Assembly: GCA_034359265.1 (NCBI GenBank)
Contig: CP136890.1
Coordinates: 37,139,001-37,203,000, forward strand
Source: Canna indica
Taxonomy: Eukaryota; Streptophyta; Magnoliopsida; Zingiberales; Cannaceae
DNA length: 64,000 bases
Reading direction: 5' to 3'
Shown: positions 44,321 through 56,060 of the stretch, piece by piece
How the letters are laid out: each line of letters opens with the position of its first letter
Position numbering within the stretch: position 1 is the stretch's first letter
Notes under the pieces: generated by a model
What the model was told of the DNA's origin: nothing
Seen by the model: the letters and a program-made list of their open reading frames with translations, nothing else
Database searches by the model: none
Position numbers and translations under genes: made by a program

Positions 44321-44336
44321 AGGCTCTGATACCAAT
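44321..44336 (-). promoter_or_regulatory. primer-binding site (copia-C)
   Basis: Minus strand ATTGGTATCAGAGCCT directly inside the 5' LTR, complementary to initiator Met-tRNA. Confidence 0.9.
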
Positions 44337-45800
44337 TGTTGTAGGAAATTCGACACAAGAAGGGGGGTTGAATAGTGTCTGTCCCCTTTATCTTATATAT
44401 TTCTTTCTTACTCAATTTTAACTTCACTTAGGTGGAATTGTTTCTTAACAATAGATGTGATCAAATATTAATAACAACGATAGGCAATCAAGAAAGCGAT
44501 GCAGACAAGATTAATTATAGTGGTTCGGCCAACTGCCTACTCCACTACCTTGGCTCCTCACCAAGGATTTCTAACCACTACTTTATAGAGTTTATGTTTC
44601 CCTTTGAATACAATGATGACACTCTTCTCACCACTCTGAGAACCCCTCAATCCTATTCACCTAGACAAAACATAATCCTATATAGTTTTCCCTAAGTGTT
44701 TCCCTAGCACACCTAGCAGTTATTACAAATGGAAAACAAGTTTGAAATAAACTTCAAATACAATGGAAAGAGCTTAAGAATTTAAAGATGAACCAAAGCT
44801 CCTTTCCCAAGCCTTCAGGCCTCCAACTTGCAGACAGATGACTCTTTGAGTTGCAGCAGAGTTGAGGGAAGCAGGGAAGTAAACGCTCGAAGAATGTTGT
44901 CAACGGAGGCAAAGGGCACGCAGCAAATCAATTCTTATGAAGGCTCAAATCACTTCTTTAATGCTCAATAAAATTTCTAAGAAGATTTAAAGAAGTTAGC
45001 TGTGGGGTATTTATAACCCCTCACCCGAGCGGAACGTTCAACAGGTAAAAAAATAGACGTTGACGTCGTTCGATCGCTTTGTCGATCGATCATCGGTCGA
45101 TCGACTGATCGACCTCCAATACGACCGCTGGCTTATATGATTGCTCGATCGACCGACGGGTCGACCGACTGTCGCAAATCTATCGATCCCATATTCGGTC
45201 GACCGAATCAGTGGAGCCAGGGTCGCGCAACTTGTGATCCTTAAATCGGTCGACTGATCGGTCGATCAAGGAACATTCTGCCAATTTTTGGCTTCGGTCG
45301 ATCGACCAACCAGTCGATCAACGCAGCCCTCTGCGATTTCTTCACCAACTTCGGTCGACCGAATGGCTACTACCACTTCTTCGCATCATTCAATCGAACG
45401 ACTGGTCGACCGAACTGGCTGCTGCCAAGGATACTACCTTGTTTGCTCAACCGACCAGTCGACCGAACTTAGGCTGAGGCTGATTTCTACTTGAATTTTT
45501 TTACATGCCTTTTTTATGGATTTAGTTACCAAGTTCTAACTTGGATAATTTTACAATTAGGCTTGGAATAAGATCGTCCTAGGGGTATATTACGAGATAT
45601 CTATTTGATTTATGCCCGAGCCTTTCTTTGACGTTTTCTTTTTCCGTTTCTTTGACGGTCTTTTCTTTCAATTCGTTTGAACGAATTTGGCATGCTTATC
45701 GCAACCTCAACCTGAACTCAAAACTTCACATATAGATTAAGTACTTGTTTGTTATCATCAAAATAAAGATCGAGGTTTAAGAGAGACCCTTAAGCCAACA
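44337..45800 (-). repeat. 5' LTR of copia-C
   Basis: Plus-strand tgttgtaggaaattcg to cttaagccaaca, both termini intact. TATA box TATAAATA on minus at 45008-45015, palindrome array 45060-45470 upstream of it. The TSD copy gagac follows at 45801. Confidence 0.94.
45060..45470. repeat. GGTCGACC palindrome array in copia-C 5' LTR
   Basis: About nine units. Several are collapsed to a single TCGGTCGACCGA (45196-45207, 45352-45363) where the 3' LTR has a doubled form. Spacers include an actggctgctgccaag phrase. Confidence 0.85.
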
Positions 45801-46505
45801 GAGACATGATTGTCATGTATTCATGCAGAGATTGCTTCTGATAGCATTCCGAGATCTTCTACGTAATAATATTTGCGGTCCGATATTTTGTTAATGGGTA
45901 TAAATTTCACACGGTTAAATATGCATTTACAAAGAAGATAATGAATGTCGGGGTCTACGTGAAAGGGATAACATATGTTGAATGTGATATGGATTTCGAT
46001 CTATAGACTGTTGGAAAAAGTGCTAGAATTGCACTACTTTGACTTGAAATCAGTTATCCTATTTAAATGTCATTATTTCGATACAATAGATAGGGGCATG
46101 AAAGTTCATCGAAAATACAAACTTATTGAGGTTAATTACAAATCAAAATTGGCAGCAAATGAGCCTTTTATATTGGCATCACAAGCCGAACAAGTATATT
46201 ACGCGAAGTATCCAGCTCGAAATAAAGATAGAGTAGATTGACATGTAGTCTGTAAGACTAAAGCTAGAGAAAGAATTGATCCGATAGCGGGAGAAAATAA
46301 ACCGATATCTGATGTGACAGATAATTTCTATCAAGAAGAGGATCCTCCCGCAGTAGATCGTATTATTCCAATACTCGAGGATGTGGACACAACATTAGTT
46401 CAACTAGAAGTTGAAGATGTTGATGATGACGATCATGAAGTTGAGGAAGGTGGAGCTGAAGAAGTAGAATTCAAAGACTACTACTCAGATGATGAGGAAT
46501 AATTG
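45801..46505 (+). pseudogene. TNP2-type CACTA transposase, part 2
   Basis: Continues part 1 beyond copia-C. The DUF4216 domain is visible: FHTVKYAFTKKIMNVGVYVK, LELHYFDLKSVILFKCHYFD, FILASQAEQVYYAKYP. It ends in an acidic tail at 46502 (VDDDDHEVEEGGAEEVEFKD). The part between the DUF4218 start and DUF4216 is shorter than in relatives, so some sequence is deleted. Stops interrupt before 45975 and at 46239. Confidence 0.87.
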
Positions 46506-46561
46506 TAAAGTATATCTTCTATTAAATTTATCTCTACTATATATATATTCTAATTACAGCT

Positions 46562-48199
46562 ATGGTGGGTCGAGGTTATCGTCGGACTAGAGCTACAGAG
46601 TCTCCGATCGGTCAAACTCCAGATTCAGCCGCACTTGCTCCTGCCGCTGATCCTCTTGCCGCCGAGGCTAGTTCATCGAGACGCAGGCGGCCACGCGGAC
46701 CGAATAGGATTCAGCCTCTTTCAACCGCGGAACAACGCCGACTTATTTTTGTGATTGGCGAGCGGTAATTTATTATGAATTATATATAATTCATTAATTA
46801 TATATAAATTATATATAATTCATTAATTATATTATAATATAATATTGTAATTTATTTTTGTTGTGCAGGTTCGAGCAGGAGGATGTCCCGAGGACTATAT
46901 CGGGGACAATCTGACGATATATGCATGGGGTCTGGCCCACTTGGTCTCACGTGCCCCTTGAGCACGTGGACATTCTCTTGCGTGAGTTTGAGGTACGTAT
47001 TTAAAATTTTTATATACATGTATTTAAAAAAATTTAATCAGCTTGATTATTATTGGTACTGATAATATTTTTTTGCAAGCTCGCTATACTTGGCCAGAGG
47101 AGTAGAGGCCATTTATTTACAATGCGTGGGTAGCCATTTCTCGGCAGAGATACAACTGCCAGCTGCGGCAGGCTCGGGCACAGGCGATGGCCCGAGCTGG
47201 GGCCACAACCATACCGGAGACTCGGGGATACGATCATGATTGGATTACTCTATATATTTGGGATCAGCTCGTGTCGATATGGTTAACCGAGCGATGGCAG
47301 GAGGTATCTAGGACTGCGGCTAGGAACAACATGTTGGGGGGAGGAGTGCGTCACACTAGCGGGTCTATTTCATTTGTCGTGCACGCGAGATGTATTGTAA
47401 GTATTATACCTTATTTTGAATTATATATTTTATTTGTTACTATATGTACTAATTAATGTATTTGTTTTGTAAATATAGACGACGGTGATGGATGACAGGA
47501 CTATCCAGCGACCCTCCCTAATGGAGGTGTTTGAGCGGACTCATCGTAGAGGACATGGGGCGGGGGAGTACATTGACACCCGCGCTACAGTCATCATGAT
47601 AAGTATATTTGTTTCAATTATGCATTATTTATTTATAATTTAAGTTTTAGAAAAAATATGAAACAAAAACCAAACTCGTGTAGGAGACCTACACTCAAAC
47701 GGTGACACAGTGCGGGGGCACCCCCGAGGACTTTGACCCGGGAGCGTGGGTCGAGGCTGTAGGTGGCTGGGACCACGACCACATCTATGACTTTGCTGAT
47801 AGTGGCCATGCGCGAGCCGTGCTCGAGCCACTTGGGGCACCGACCCCTCCGGCAATCAGTGAGCGGCCCTCCACCTCCAGGATTAATGATCAAAACATGA
47901 TGATATTGACACTGGAGGAGACGGTCGCACAACAAAGTGAGATGATGGCTCATCAAAGTCAGATAATGGCTAAGATGCATGCCATGCTGAGACAGATCAA
48001 TCCAGCGGTGTACACTCAGATCAATCGTCATCGACTCAGTCCACGCTGGTTTACACTCAAGCACTCTAGACCCCGTCGTATGATCCCGACCTTCCTCCAC
48101 CGTCGTAGTGAGCTTTTATTATTTTATGACTTGATTAACTTGGATATTGACTTGCTATATACTTGTTACTTGGATAGAGTTACTTATTTTGTGACTTGA
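46562..48199 (+). pseudogene. second CACTA gene (TNPA-like, plant transposase_24 type), multi-exon
   Basis: Exons: 46562-46764, 46869-46992, about 47080-47396, 47479-47598 and 47684 to about 48199. Introns 1 and 3 start GTAATT and GTAAGT and end GCAG and ATAG; the joins keep phase. The domain reads ITLYIWDQLVSIWLTERWQE, NNMLGGGVRHTSGSISFVVH, then EVFERTHRRGHGAGEYID, then a helical MAHQSQIMAKMHAMLRQ tail. Defects: TGA in exon 2 (CGA likely originally), TAG in exon 3, and donor 4 reads ATAAGT. In En/Spm such proteins bind subterminal repeats. Confidence 0.82.
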
Positions 48200-48429
48200 T
48201 ATATTGATTCGTATCGTGTTGATATGATACTTTTGATTTTGTATATTTTTTATACGATTGTGGATAATTATAATTATAAGTATAATTATTTTGATGTATA
48301 TCTTGGTGTATCTGTGATGTGTGTGTGAATATATGTGTATTTGAATGAATGTGTTTATGGGTGTGTGAGTTATGTATTAGGTTATAAATGTATCAATGGA
48401 AATTTCTAATTTTGAAATTTCTTAATTAC

Positions 48430-48883
48430 AGGTTAACATCATCAGCAACGGTCTTTCCACGGTCATCCGTGTGAAAGCTGTTGATGAAAGTGTATCGTAA
48501 TACCTGGGTCACAAACTTAAAGTCGTTGCTGATGAACAACAGGAACGACTTAGAAATAGCCTTTCAACAAAGGCTTTGCAACGGCGTGACGGCCGTTGCT
48601 GATGTCAATATCTGTAACAGTCAACACACCATTGCAGAACCATTGTTGATAAAAGTAGTAGCGACAGTCACGCCTCATTGCTGAGCCGTGATTGATAATG
48701 TATCAAGAACGGATATAACTCGTTGTGGAACCGTTGTTGATAATATCATTAACAACGGCGTGAGCGGCCGTTGCAGATCCGTTGTTAAGTTATCAGGTAC
48801 GCGATCTTTTGCAATGGCTTCGTTGCAACGGAAGCAGCTGTTGCTGGATCCAGCCATTGCTGATGTTCGTTATTCTAATAGTG
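48430..48883. repeat. right subterminal repeats and TIR of CACTA-B
   Basis: About 15 units such as gcaacggtc, caacggcgtgac, ggccgttgc and gaaccgttgttgat on both strands, ending in ttctaatagtg then tsd tca. It mirrors the left end (33975-34400). A 67-codon open frame here is a shadow of the repeats. Confidence 0.85.
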
Positions 48884-50710
48884 TCAAATACATTCTTTCA
48901 TTTGTTATCATATCCTATACTATTCTATCCATTGAAACAAATGAACAGTAAAAGCAATTATCTATAAAGGTAAGCATGAAAAAATTTAATTAAGTCTAGT
49001 GAGTTTATAGAACCACACAAGAAGAAAACATAATCGGTTATGAGTGGTGGTTCAAAAGAAATGAATTGAAATTGTATAATTGCTAGCTAGCTAAATACTG
49101 CTGTTATTATTGTTAGTTTTGTTTTTGTTATATTTTTCCCTTTTTAGTCCTTTGTGACCTCTATGAGTTTTATCCAAAAATCAAATTAAGGGAGGATGAT
49201 GAAGAAGTAATTACATCTTTTCTTTTACTTGCCATTTTGTTTTACGGTATTGAAATATCTTCTATGCTACTTACCCATTAGGCTCTGAACATAAAATGGA
49301 AACTTTGCCCATATAATTTATTGGAAAGTAAAGTATCTCACAAGAGAATTAAGAAGGAAGGAGATAGTATTTGAATACATAAGGAATGAATTAGAAAACT
49401 CTATTACATATCAGTATTATTGCCTTGAGAGTTGACTTGTCATCGAAAAGATCACTGGGATGAATAGTGTGTATGCTTCAGCTGGCACTCTTGGCTTTCA
49501 TAAAAACCACTGAGAGTTGAACCTCCACCACCATATTCCATATTGTTTAGAAGCTAGTTATATGAAGTTTTAACATTCCTTCTGTCTCTTCTTTCATGGA
49601 TAAACTTTGCAAGATAAATATCGGATGGTTGACTTTCATACAGCAGTTAAAGATCCACTCAATCTTAGTCTACGTACTTTCATCTCAAAGGTCAAACTTT
49701 TGTGGCTCGTGCTGTACCAAATCTAAACATATATATGCGTTAGCATGCTAACTTGATAACACTTGTCTTTATAAAATATATAGTTATGTCGTGCAGTGGA
49801 GCGTCCACTGAGGTTGTATACTACTTTTCCTATTCAATTACTTTATCTGACTAAATTACATGGTGGCTTTTGACTTGATACTGCAGAGAGGACAAGTCTT
49901 AACATATACAGGAATTCCCAAGTTTCTATTTGGTTTGCTTTTATCAATTGCAAATTGGCATCCCATATCATGTATATGTTTTTGATTCTAACAAAAGGAA
50001 TCTGTTTGAATTATGAACTTTGCATTCACTTTAAACAAGTATCTTGTTCTCTGATGGACTGGAAGCATATATTAGTTAGCCTTGTAATTAGAAAAAACAG
50101 CAGTGCATGCCATTAACTCGGCAAGATCCGAAAATTTTAGTGGTCCTCAGTGAAGTATATATTACTGTCTATAGAAGAATATATATACGTACACATTTAT
50201 TACTGTGCTAGATGCATGCTTGTGACTTGATTGGAAAAGTAACAAGATAACAAGGAATTTTATCCAATTAATTTCTGCAGAATAAAATCTGGTTGCTGAT
50301 ATCTGTTAACTTTCTTTTGCTTAACATGACCCACATGACCAATTTAAAAATATAAGTCAGAAATGTAGATCTTTTCCATTGGATTCTAGATGGATGCATT
50401 ATGGATGCTATGTGTGCCAGTATCCATCAAACTAAAGGAAGATGAAAGTGGTCACCACATGCATTATTAGAGGCAGAGCCTACAACACATCATGAACATT
50501 TCCTCTCACACTTTGCTTAAAAAAGTCCATTGGTTCCTATATGTATATGAGTCCAAATTGACTCTTTTGATTCTCCTCACAAAAAATTGACCTCTAAGAT
50601 TGTGCTTGGCCATACATTGTGCTATCTACTTTAGAAATTTTCCTGCTTCTCCTCAATGTGCATATGTTATATATAAAGCTACTTACCCATTCCAATATAA
50701 GAAGTGTTCT
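48884..50710. other. intergenic; upstream region of the small gene
   Basis: Begins with the CACTA-B TSD tca. AT-rich, no coding region or transposon terminus recognised. It is less repeat-like than the rest of the window. The last few hundred bases are the presumed promoter of the 50711 gene: ttcctatatgtatatgag at 50535-50552 and gttatatataaagc at 50667-50680 are TATA-like. Confidence 0.5.
50667..50680 (+). promoter_or_regulatory. TATA-like element before the small gene
   Basis: gttatatataaagc, ending 31 bp before the first proposed ATG. If used it leaves a very short 5' leader. The alternative at 50535-50552 would give a leader of about 130 bases containing an in-frame upstream ATG (50600). 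Confidence 0.35.
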
Positions 50711-50932
50711 ATGAGTATGGAAGGAGGAGGAAGTAATGCTAATAGCATTCTTCTACTTGCTATTGTTCTCCTAGCAACCTTTTGTGCTATCTCATTTGTT
50801 GTCTTCTCTTGTGCTGATGGGTTCTCAAAGAAGAAAGCTTCCACCGCAGCAAACGCTCATGTGTACACCGTCGGTGATGGTGGTTGCGGGGCGGAGTGTG
50901 CTGCTGGATGTGGCGCCGCATGCGGCGCTTGA
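50711..50932 (+). CDS. small putative membrane protein with Cys-x3-Cys tail
   Basis: 73 codons, no stops, not matching any transposon family seen here. I do not recognise the gene. N-terminus MSMEGGGSNAN, one strongly hydrophobic segment (about residues 12-34, SILLLAIVLLATFCAISFVV and onward), then a Lys-rich turn (FSKKKAS) and a C-terminal tail with Cys at 59, 63, 67 and 71, exactly every fourth residue, set in Gly/Ala. This could be a signal-anchor protein or a secreted peptide; the evenly spaced Cys could be lipidated, bind metal or form disulfides (inference). The Met at codon 3 (50717) has a better start context (A at -3, G at +4). An ORF extending to 50600 exists but its extra N-terminus looks like leader. 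Confidence 0.62.
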   Translation: MSMEGGGSNANSILLLAIVLLATFCAISFVVFSCADGFSKKKASTAANAHVYTVGDGGCGAECAAGCGAACGA

Positions 50933-53311
50933 GACAACTCTTTTTCTTTTTTTTTCCGACAACTACAACATCCGAGACAACTTCTTGTCATGCCTAGTCA
51001 AATTCTTCATGTCTAATAGAGTATTGCTATATCCTCCTAAAAATTGGCCTAAAAATTCTCCTAACTACTCACAATGACATAAATTGTAATTTCATCAACA
51101 GTCATGGGTAAATTATTATATGTGAGTATTAGACGGATTTTTAGACATATGAGTTAGGAGGATATAGTATTTTTCATATTTGTCTAATAATATGATCAGT
51201 TAAGTGAGTTGAGTTGGATTTTTTAAATTTTGGGTTAATTATGCCAATTCCCAAAGCCCATGAAAAATTTAATTAGGGTATATATGGTGGAGATTTCGCT
51301 CCATAAGTTAACTCCAGTCCAATCTAAATTCCATCTCAATCTAAGTTGATTGGATAATGTACTAATTATAAAAGCAATCTAATTAATTTCTATAACTAAT
51401 AACTTTCTTGATTGATTGGACCAATCCAAAGCCAACCTTAATTTAGTAACATCAAACCCAAGTAGATAAATCAAATCAAAATGAATCTTTCGTTTTTCTC
51501 TGTAAAAGAAATAGACAGCAAGCACATGACGAAGCGTACAAATTACACTTTTATTAGTACCAGGTAGAAAAAAAAAAAAAATTGACAGGTCAAGCTGATG
51601 ATGACAAGCACTGGAATTCAATAATTTAATTAAATGCACTACATTAAAACTAGTACAGCATACATGTCATGAAAAAAATAATCTATAATATTAAAGTACA
51701 TTTGCCGACATCAGAGTTCAGATACGCTGTATATTTGCACGTATTTTCGATTAGAAAATTGAGAGGAAGATGCATTATGGGAACTTGCAATCAATCGCAT
51801 CATGCACCATGAAATTATTTTATTTAATTTTATTGGTTGCAACGCTTCATTCGCCATTTTGCCGACATTATTCTTAATTTTGGAGCTGGATCTCTTCTCA
51901 CTGATGGGAGTAAAAAATAATAATAATTTTATGAACACGTAGATAAACAGTAACATGGAAATTTTATAATGTGTTTGAGTTTTGGATCTTGAGTATTAAT
52001 GAGTACTAGCTATTTGTTTATTAAACTCGAATCTGATCTAATGACAGGGAGGTAGATTCTACATTAGATCATTTAAATTATTGGATCTGAAGTTCTATTT
52101 GATAATGTGCGTAAATCTAATAGTTAAATATAATTTGATTGAACACCTTGATTGACAATGTGAGTAAACCATGAATCTGAAATTTTACCAGGTCTCGTTT
52201 ATTTTAATGGATCAAGGAGGTGAATTAAATTTTAAAATTCAATGAAAATTCAATTCATTATTTATTGCAGCAATAGATATAAATCGGACCGAATATTGAG
52301 TAGATTTATTTTGACTCAAATTCATCGCTGGCCTGATTTAGAAATCCTAAGGAGGGAATGGATTTAGAGTCCAAATCCACATGATATGAATCTTTATATC
52401 CTATTTATGCTTCTTTTTTTATGCCAAAACAAACGTATGATAGAATTATAAAAAAATTATTTTAAATTTTTATCTCATTCTTATTCATCTTAAATTTTAT
52501 CTCATCCAAATCATATCATGCAAAGCAAATATGATTTTAGACTTTTAGCATCAAACTCAAAATATAATCCGGTTGAGCCCTTATTCTTAGCAAATAGCCA
52601 ATCAGACTTTACTACTATAGTGTTTATAGGATGAAAGAGATGAATTGTAATCCTCTTTTTAATTGGTGTCTAGATTAGAAATAAATAAAATTTCAAAAAA
52701 TATAAATTTCATCCTATATAACTCGGATAATTTTTTTTATCCAATCTTCTTTTATTTCTTTTCATACTCTATGAATTAAACGAGCCATAATTGGCTATAA
52801 AGCTAGAATGATTTTGCAATTAAAGAAGTGGCATTTCACATATAAGCATTGATTAAAATTATTTTCGACAATGTTTCTTGAGATCTTATTGTGAGATATC
52901 AAGGGATGAAGTTGATTTTTTTAAAAAAAGAAATTATAAGGATGGCATTTGAAATAGTAAATATTATTTTCGAAGAAATTAACCTTTCATTTCATATGTT
53001 TGGATGACATTAATGATCAAATGGGTATAACCCCTTAAATTTTATTATCAGGAGGTCCAAAATCGAAATCAACTAATAGGTCCAGTTGAATCAACCTATG
53101 GTTGGGCTCAACCAATCACTTCCAATTACGTGTGATTGCACTAACTCGAGATTGACTTTGTCGAACTGGGTTATGTTAACTCGAGATTGAAATCAATTTT
53201 TTTTTAACAAAAATAAAAAAATCACAATCAATTTTTGATCAGTTGAATTACGTCAAAATTATGATTATATTTAACAAGACATATATCCAAAATTTGTAAG
53301 TATTGCAGTTA
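50933..53311. other. intergenic AT-rich DNA
   Basis: No gene or element ends recognised. Contains a pair of related phrases, tatatcctcctaaaaattgg (51029) and gttaggaggatatagtattt (51155) in inverse orientation, about 120 bp apart, which could be a small inverted-repeat relic. A-rich run at 51570-51583. Open frames at 51379 and 51711 (minus) have no family likeness. Confidence 0.45.
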
Positions 53312-53690
53312 GGCCTGTCCATTCGGGTCAATCCGAATCGAACTGAACCGAATTTTTTTTTTTGAATACTCGAACCGAATTACCTAAAAACCGAATAAAC
53401 CTGAACCGAAATAATTCGGTTCAGTTCGGTTCCTACCCGAAAAAACCAAAATTTCATTTACACGAAGATATATGAAAAAATTAATCGGCTCCAAGTGAAA
53501 TATCGTGTTCGGGTGTATTAATTATTAAGTTAAAAATTAAAATATATATATTTTTAAATTAGTTCAGTTTTCGGTTCAGGTCGGTTCCTGAATTTTGGAA
53601 ACCGAATCCGAACCGAATATCAATGTTCGGGTTCGGTTCGGGTCAAGAACCGAACCCAACAATGTTCAAACCGAACCGAACCAAAAATTT
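53312..53690. mobile_element. hAT-like non-autonomous relic with CCGAAC repeats
   Basis: The left edge ttaggcctgtccattcgggt resembles a hAT terminal repeat, followed by ccgaaccgaa repeats. The right half carries ttcgggttcggttcgggtc in inverted sense. The reverse-complement terminus (acccgaatggacaggcc) is absent, so the right end is lost. No coding capacity. A 17 bp repeat tttataggcgagagaca follows at 53688-53704 and again at 53804-53820. Confidence 0.55.
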
Positions 53691-53820
53691 TATAGGCGAG
53701 AGACAAGTAAAGAACGGCTGAACAGTTGCTGTTCGGTTCAAAGTCGTCAACCGTCAAATGATGATAACATTGGAAGAGTTCGAAACAAGTAAGGAAAAGT
53801 TGCTTTATAGGCGAGAGACA

Positions 53821-54640
53821 TCAGCCTCCCCATTGAGCGGCTAAAAACGGCCCCATGATTAAATCTCAGCCGATCATCTCGTAAGCAGCGGTTCCCTAGA
53901 GCACCCCCAAAGGCACGCATGGGCATCTCTCCTCGTCATGATTATTCCTCGAAGGGAAGTTAATGCCAAAAAGGGCAGACATCAATCAGCAACTGCCACG
54001 TGGGAAGAAATACTCCTACACCACACAGCCACCACGTGGCCACGCTAGGTGCGGAAACCGAAAAGTCGTCAAACGATATGGCAGAGATATGCTGACCTTA
54101 TTCACCTCAGCCAATCAAAAACGGGAGACAACGTGCACGCGCTCCCTATAATCCGTCCGCAGTCGGACCTCGGCACCTACAAAAGCTCGGCAAGTAGGCT
54201 GGAGGTGATACACTCATGTTCAACGTATCAGTAGAAGAACCCAGTCGACGTCCATATATGAGATCGAGATCAGAGGCTGACTTGCTATATTGAGCTCGAC
54301 ACGAAGTCCTCGAATTCTGACCAAGCTCGGGGTTGTGGACTGGACCAATACTTTGGGCTCGACCAGATTAGGCTCAGAAACGTCCACACTCATGAATTAA
54401 ACTTAAGTCAAATCAGACAGCTTAGCCCGGGGGCTCCACCCAGCCATACAAGGACACTCACATCCTCAATAATTACGAGGAATTCATCAATTACGAGCCC
54501 GACATCTCCGGGATCAGTCTCGATCCATTCTAAGCACATCCCTCTGAGATTGTCAGGAGATATTATCGCCAAACATTTCTCATCATGCACTATATACAGA
54601 CACGATTTTATTACTGTGTAAAATATTAATCTAGTATTCT
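53821..54640. mobile_element. possible LTR-retrotransposon relic (unassigned)
   Basis: More GC-rich than its surroundings, with ccacgtgg motifs (53997, 54032), a ctataatccgtccgcagtcgg stretch, cctacaaaagctcggcaag, and wording such as gcccgggggctccaccc and ttgtcaggagatattatcgcc that resembles LTR/UTR parts of plant Ty3/gypsy elements. No paired LTR, PBS or coding domain was found, so the assignment is tentative. Confidence 0.35.
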
Positions 54641-55396
54641 GTTGTGAAGAAACTTTAAGTCTATGTTGTGTCTTATTGGATTTTTCGTTACGCGAATCCT
54701 AAATGACGACACCCTGCATATATTTGGGGATAATCCTAGATGGGGTGTAACAACTTTCATACTAGCTAGCGCCACCGATATGTAAAAAATGGCTCTATGA
54801 CATTCCAACGTATTTTCGTCACTTTTATAAGAGTCAGAATTAAAATACCCACTGTTACGGATGCCGATATTTAATATATGAATGGCGCCGATTATTACAT
54901 CATTCCTTGTAGTGATCTTAGGTGGAGCGTGACAAAAATTTGTCCTCATTTTGAAAATAATTTTTAATCCCACGAGTGTAAAACATATGCCAACTAAATA
55001 AAAGTAAATGGAGTTAAATTTTAACAAAAATAATATTTTGCATCCTTTAATTCCCTTCTTAAAGGATCAATTAGTAGCTTTAAGTCAACTGTACATTATC
55101 AAGGGATTTATAATATTAGGATTGGATTACAATTATATATAATTACCCTTCAGATCGGGCCAAGATTTTGATAGTGATATGATAGGACTCTTGCTTAACA
55201 CTATGAGCTAACTTGTCTCCACCGTACCAAATAAAGAAATGATATAATGGTTATGATATACCAAATACATTATATATGTTTAGTTATATTGTGTCATTCA
55301 CTATTGAGAAAATTGAATTGTAGTTTTTGTTCTCACATATCCCAAGTAGTACGTTAATCTCAAGATCATATTAAAAATAATACATATTGGAAATAA
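54641..55396. other. intergenic, nothing certain
   Basis: 54737-54934 starts gtgtaaca and ends gagcgtgaca, reminiscent of gypsy LTR termini, but without a TSD or partner. The remainder is AT-rich with no gene. Confidence 0.35.
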
Positions 55397-55640
55397 CTTT
55401 TTTTCTTTTTTTTTTGGAGAAGAAATCAAAAGGCTTTATTCAAGTCTCGTAAGAAAGTTGACTGCATATAAAACCTGGCGGATTATCAAACTAATTTGCT
55501 AAAGGACATAGGCTTGCATAAGGAATCCGCAATAGAATTGCAAGATGGGGGAACATAGCTATAAACAAATCCAATAAAATGAGAAGCTAATAGGTAAATA
55601 TAATGGAGAATAGTTTGTTCATACAATTCTTCTATGCTAG
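55397..55640 (-). mobile_element. 3' tail of a LINE (RNase H end)
   Basis: On the minus strand the last readable part is SHFIGFVYSYVPPSCNSIAD then SLCKPM, matching the end of the plant LINE RNase H domain (V.R..N..AD.L pattern), then stops, a short 3' UTR with AATAAAG, and an A-rich tail (plus-strand ttttttctttttttttttgg at about 55397-55420). The 5' part is missing. Confidence 0.6.
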
Positions 55641-56060
55641 TAGAAAAATTGATGACAAATATTTTTCTATCCTATGATTGATATTATGTCATCTGCAAAT
55701 GTTTAATCCTATAAATTTCATGCTCTAAATGTTAAATTCTTAACATGTGATGAGTGTGTTAAAATCTCACATTATTCAAGAATATGATTAAGATAAATTT
55801 TAAATTAATTTGGGCAATTCTTCCTTCTTAAGCTAATTTCCGAGGTGAAATTATGCGACTAATTTTTTTAACATTTAAATGCAACAATTGTTGGTAATAT
55901 TTGTCATCAATTCTTCTATGTGGTCAGTGTTTTAATCTTTATTATCTTCCTATTGTCTTTCTAACTAAAACGTTTGTCCCACATTAATGAATATTATTTA
56001 TGAAAAAAAATAGTTGATGTTTTTTAATAAATCATGAATGTTTTTTCTTATTATACTTTA
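55641..56060. other. intergenic AT-rich DNA
   Basis: No gene seen. Two loosely repeated phrases (caattcttctatg at about 55625 and 55909). The hAT TSD begins at 56061. Confidence 0.45.

Larger units (their letters stand above)
37570..45800 (-). mobile_element. copia-C: nearly complete SIRE-like Ty1/copia element
   Basis: Minus strand: 5' LTR 44337-45800, PBS, gag, protease, integrase, RT, RNase H, several polypurine tracts, 3' LTR 37570-39034. The LTRs are 1464 and 1465 bp; an eye comparison of the first 180 bases shows about eight differences. Only a few stops or frameshifts interrupt the coding part, so it is younger than copia-B or the gypsy. No envelope-like ORF is seen: about 530 bp lie between RNase H and the 3' LTR. 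It is inserted in the transposase gene of CACTA-B. Confidence 0.95.
33975..48883 (+). mobile_element. CACTA-B: complete En/Spm-type transposon with nested copia-C
   Basis: Left terminus CACTACTAGAAATGTG at 33975; right terminus ttctaatagtg (reverse complement CACTATTAGAA) ending at 48883; identical 3 bp tca at 33972-33974 and 48884-48886. Both ends carry subterminal arrays of an aacggc/gccgttg phrase. It encodes a TNP2-type transposase (35533-46505, split) and a second multi-exon gene (46562-48199). Subtracting copia-C leaves about 6.7 kb. Stops and a mutated splice donor suggest it is inactive. Confidence 0.94.

Noticed and set aside
50600..50710. N-terminal extension of the small membrane protein to the ATG at 50600
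   Set aside because: The extension includes a TATA-like sequence, has no signal character consistent with the downstream part, and the ATG at 50711/50717 has better context. Kept only as an alternative.
54737..54934. Possible short solo LTR (tgtaaca...gtgaca)
   Set aside because: Flanking 5-mers differ (tgggg and aaaat) and the length is far below any LTR of the family it resembles.
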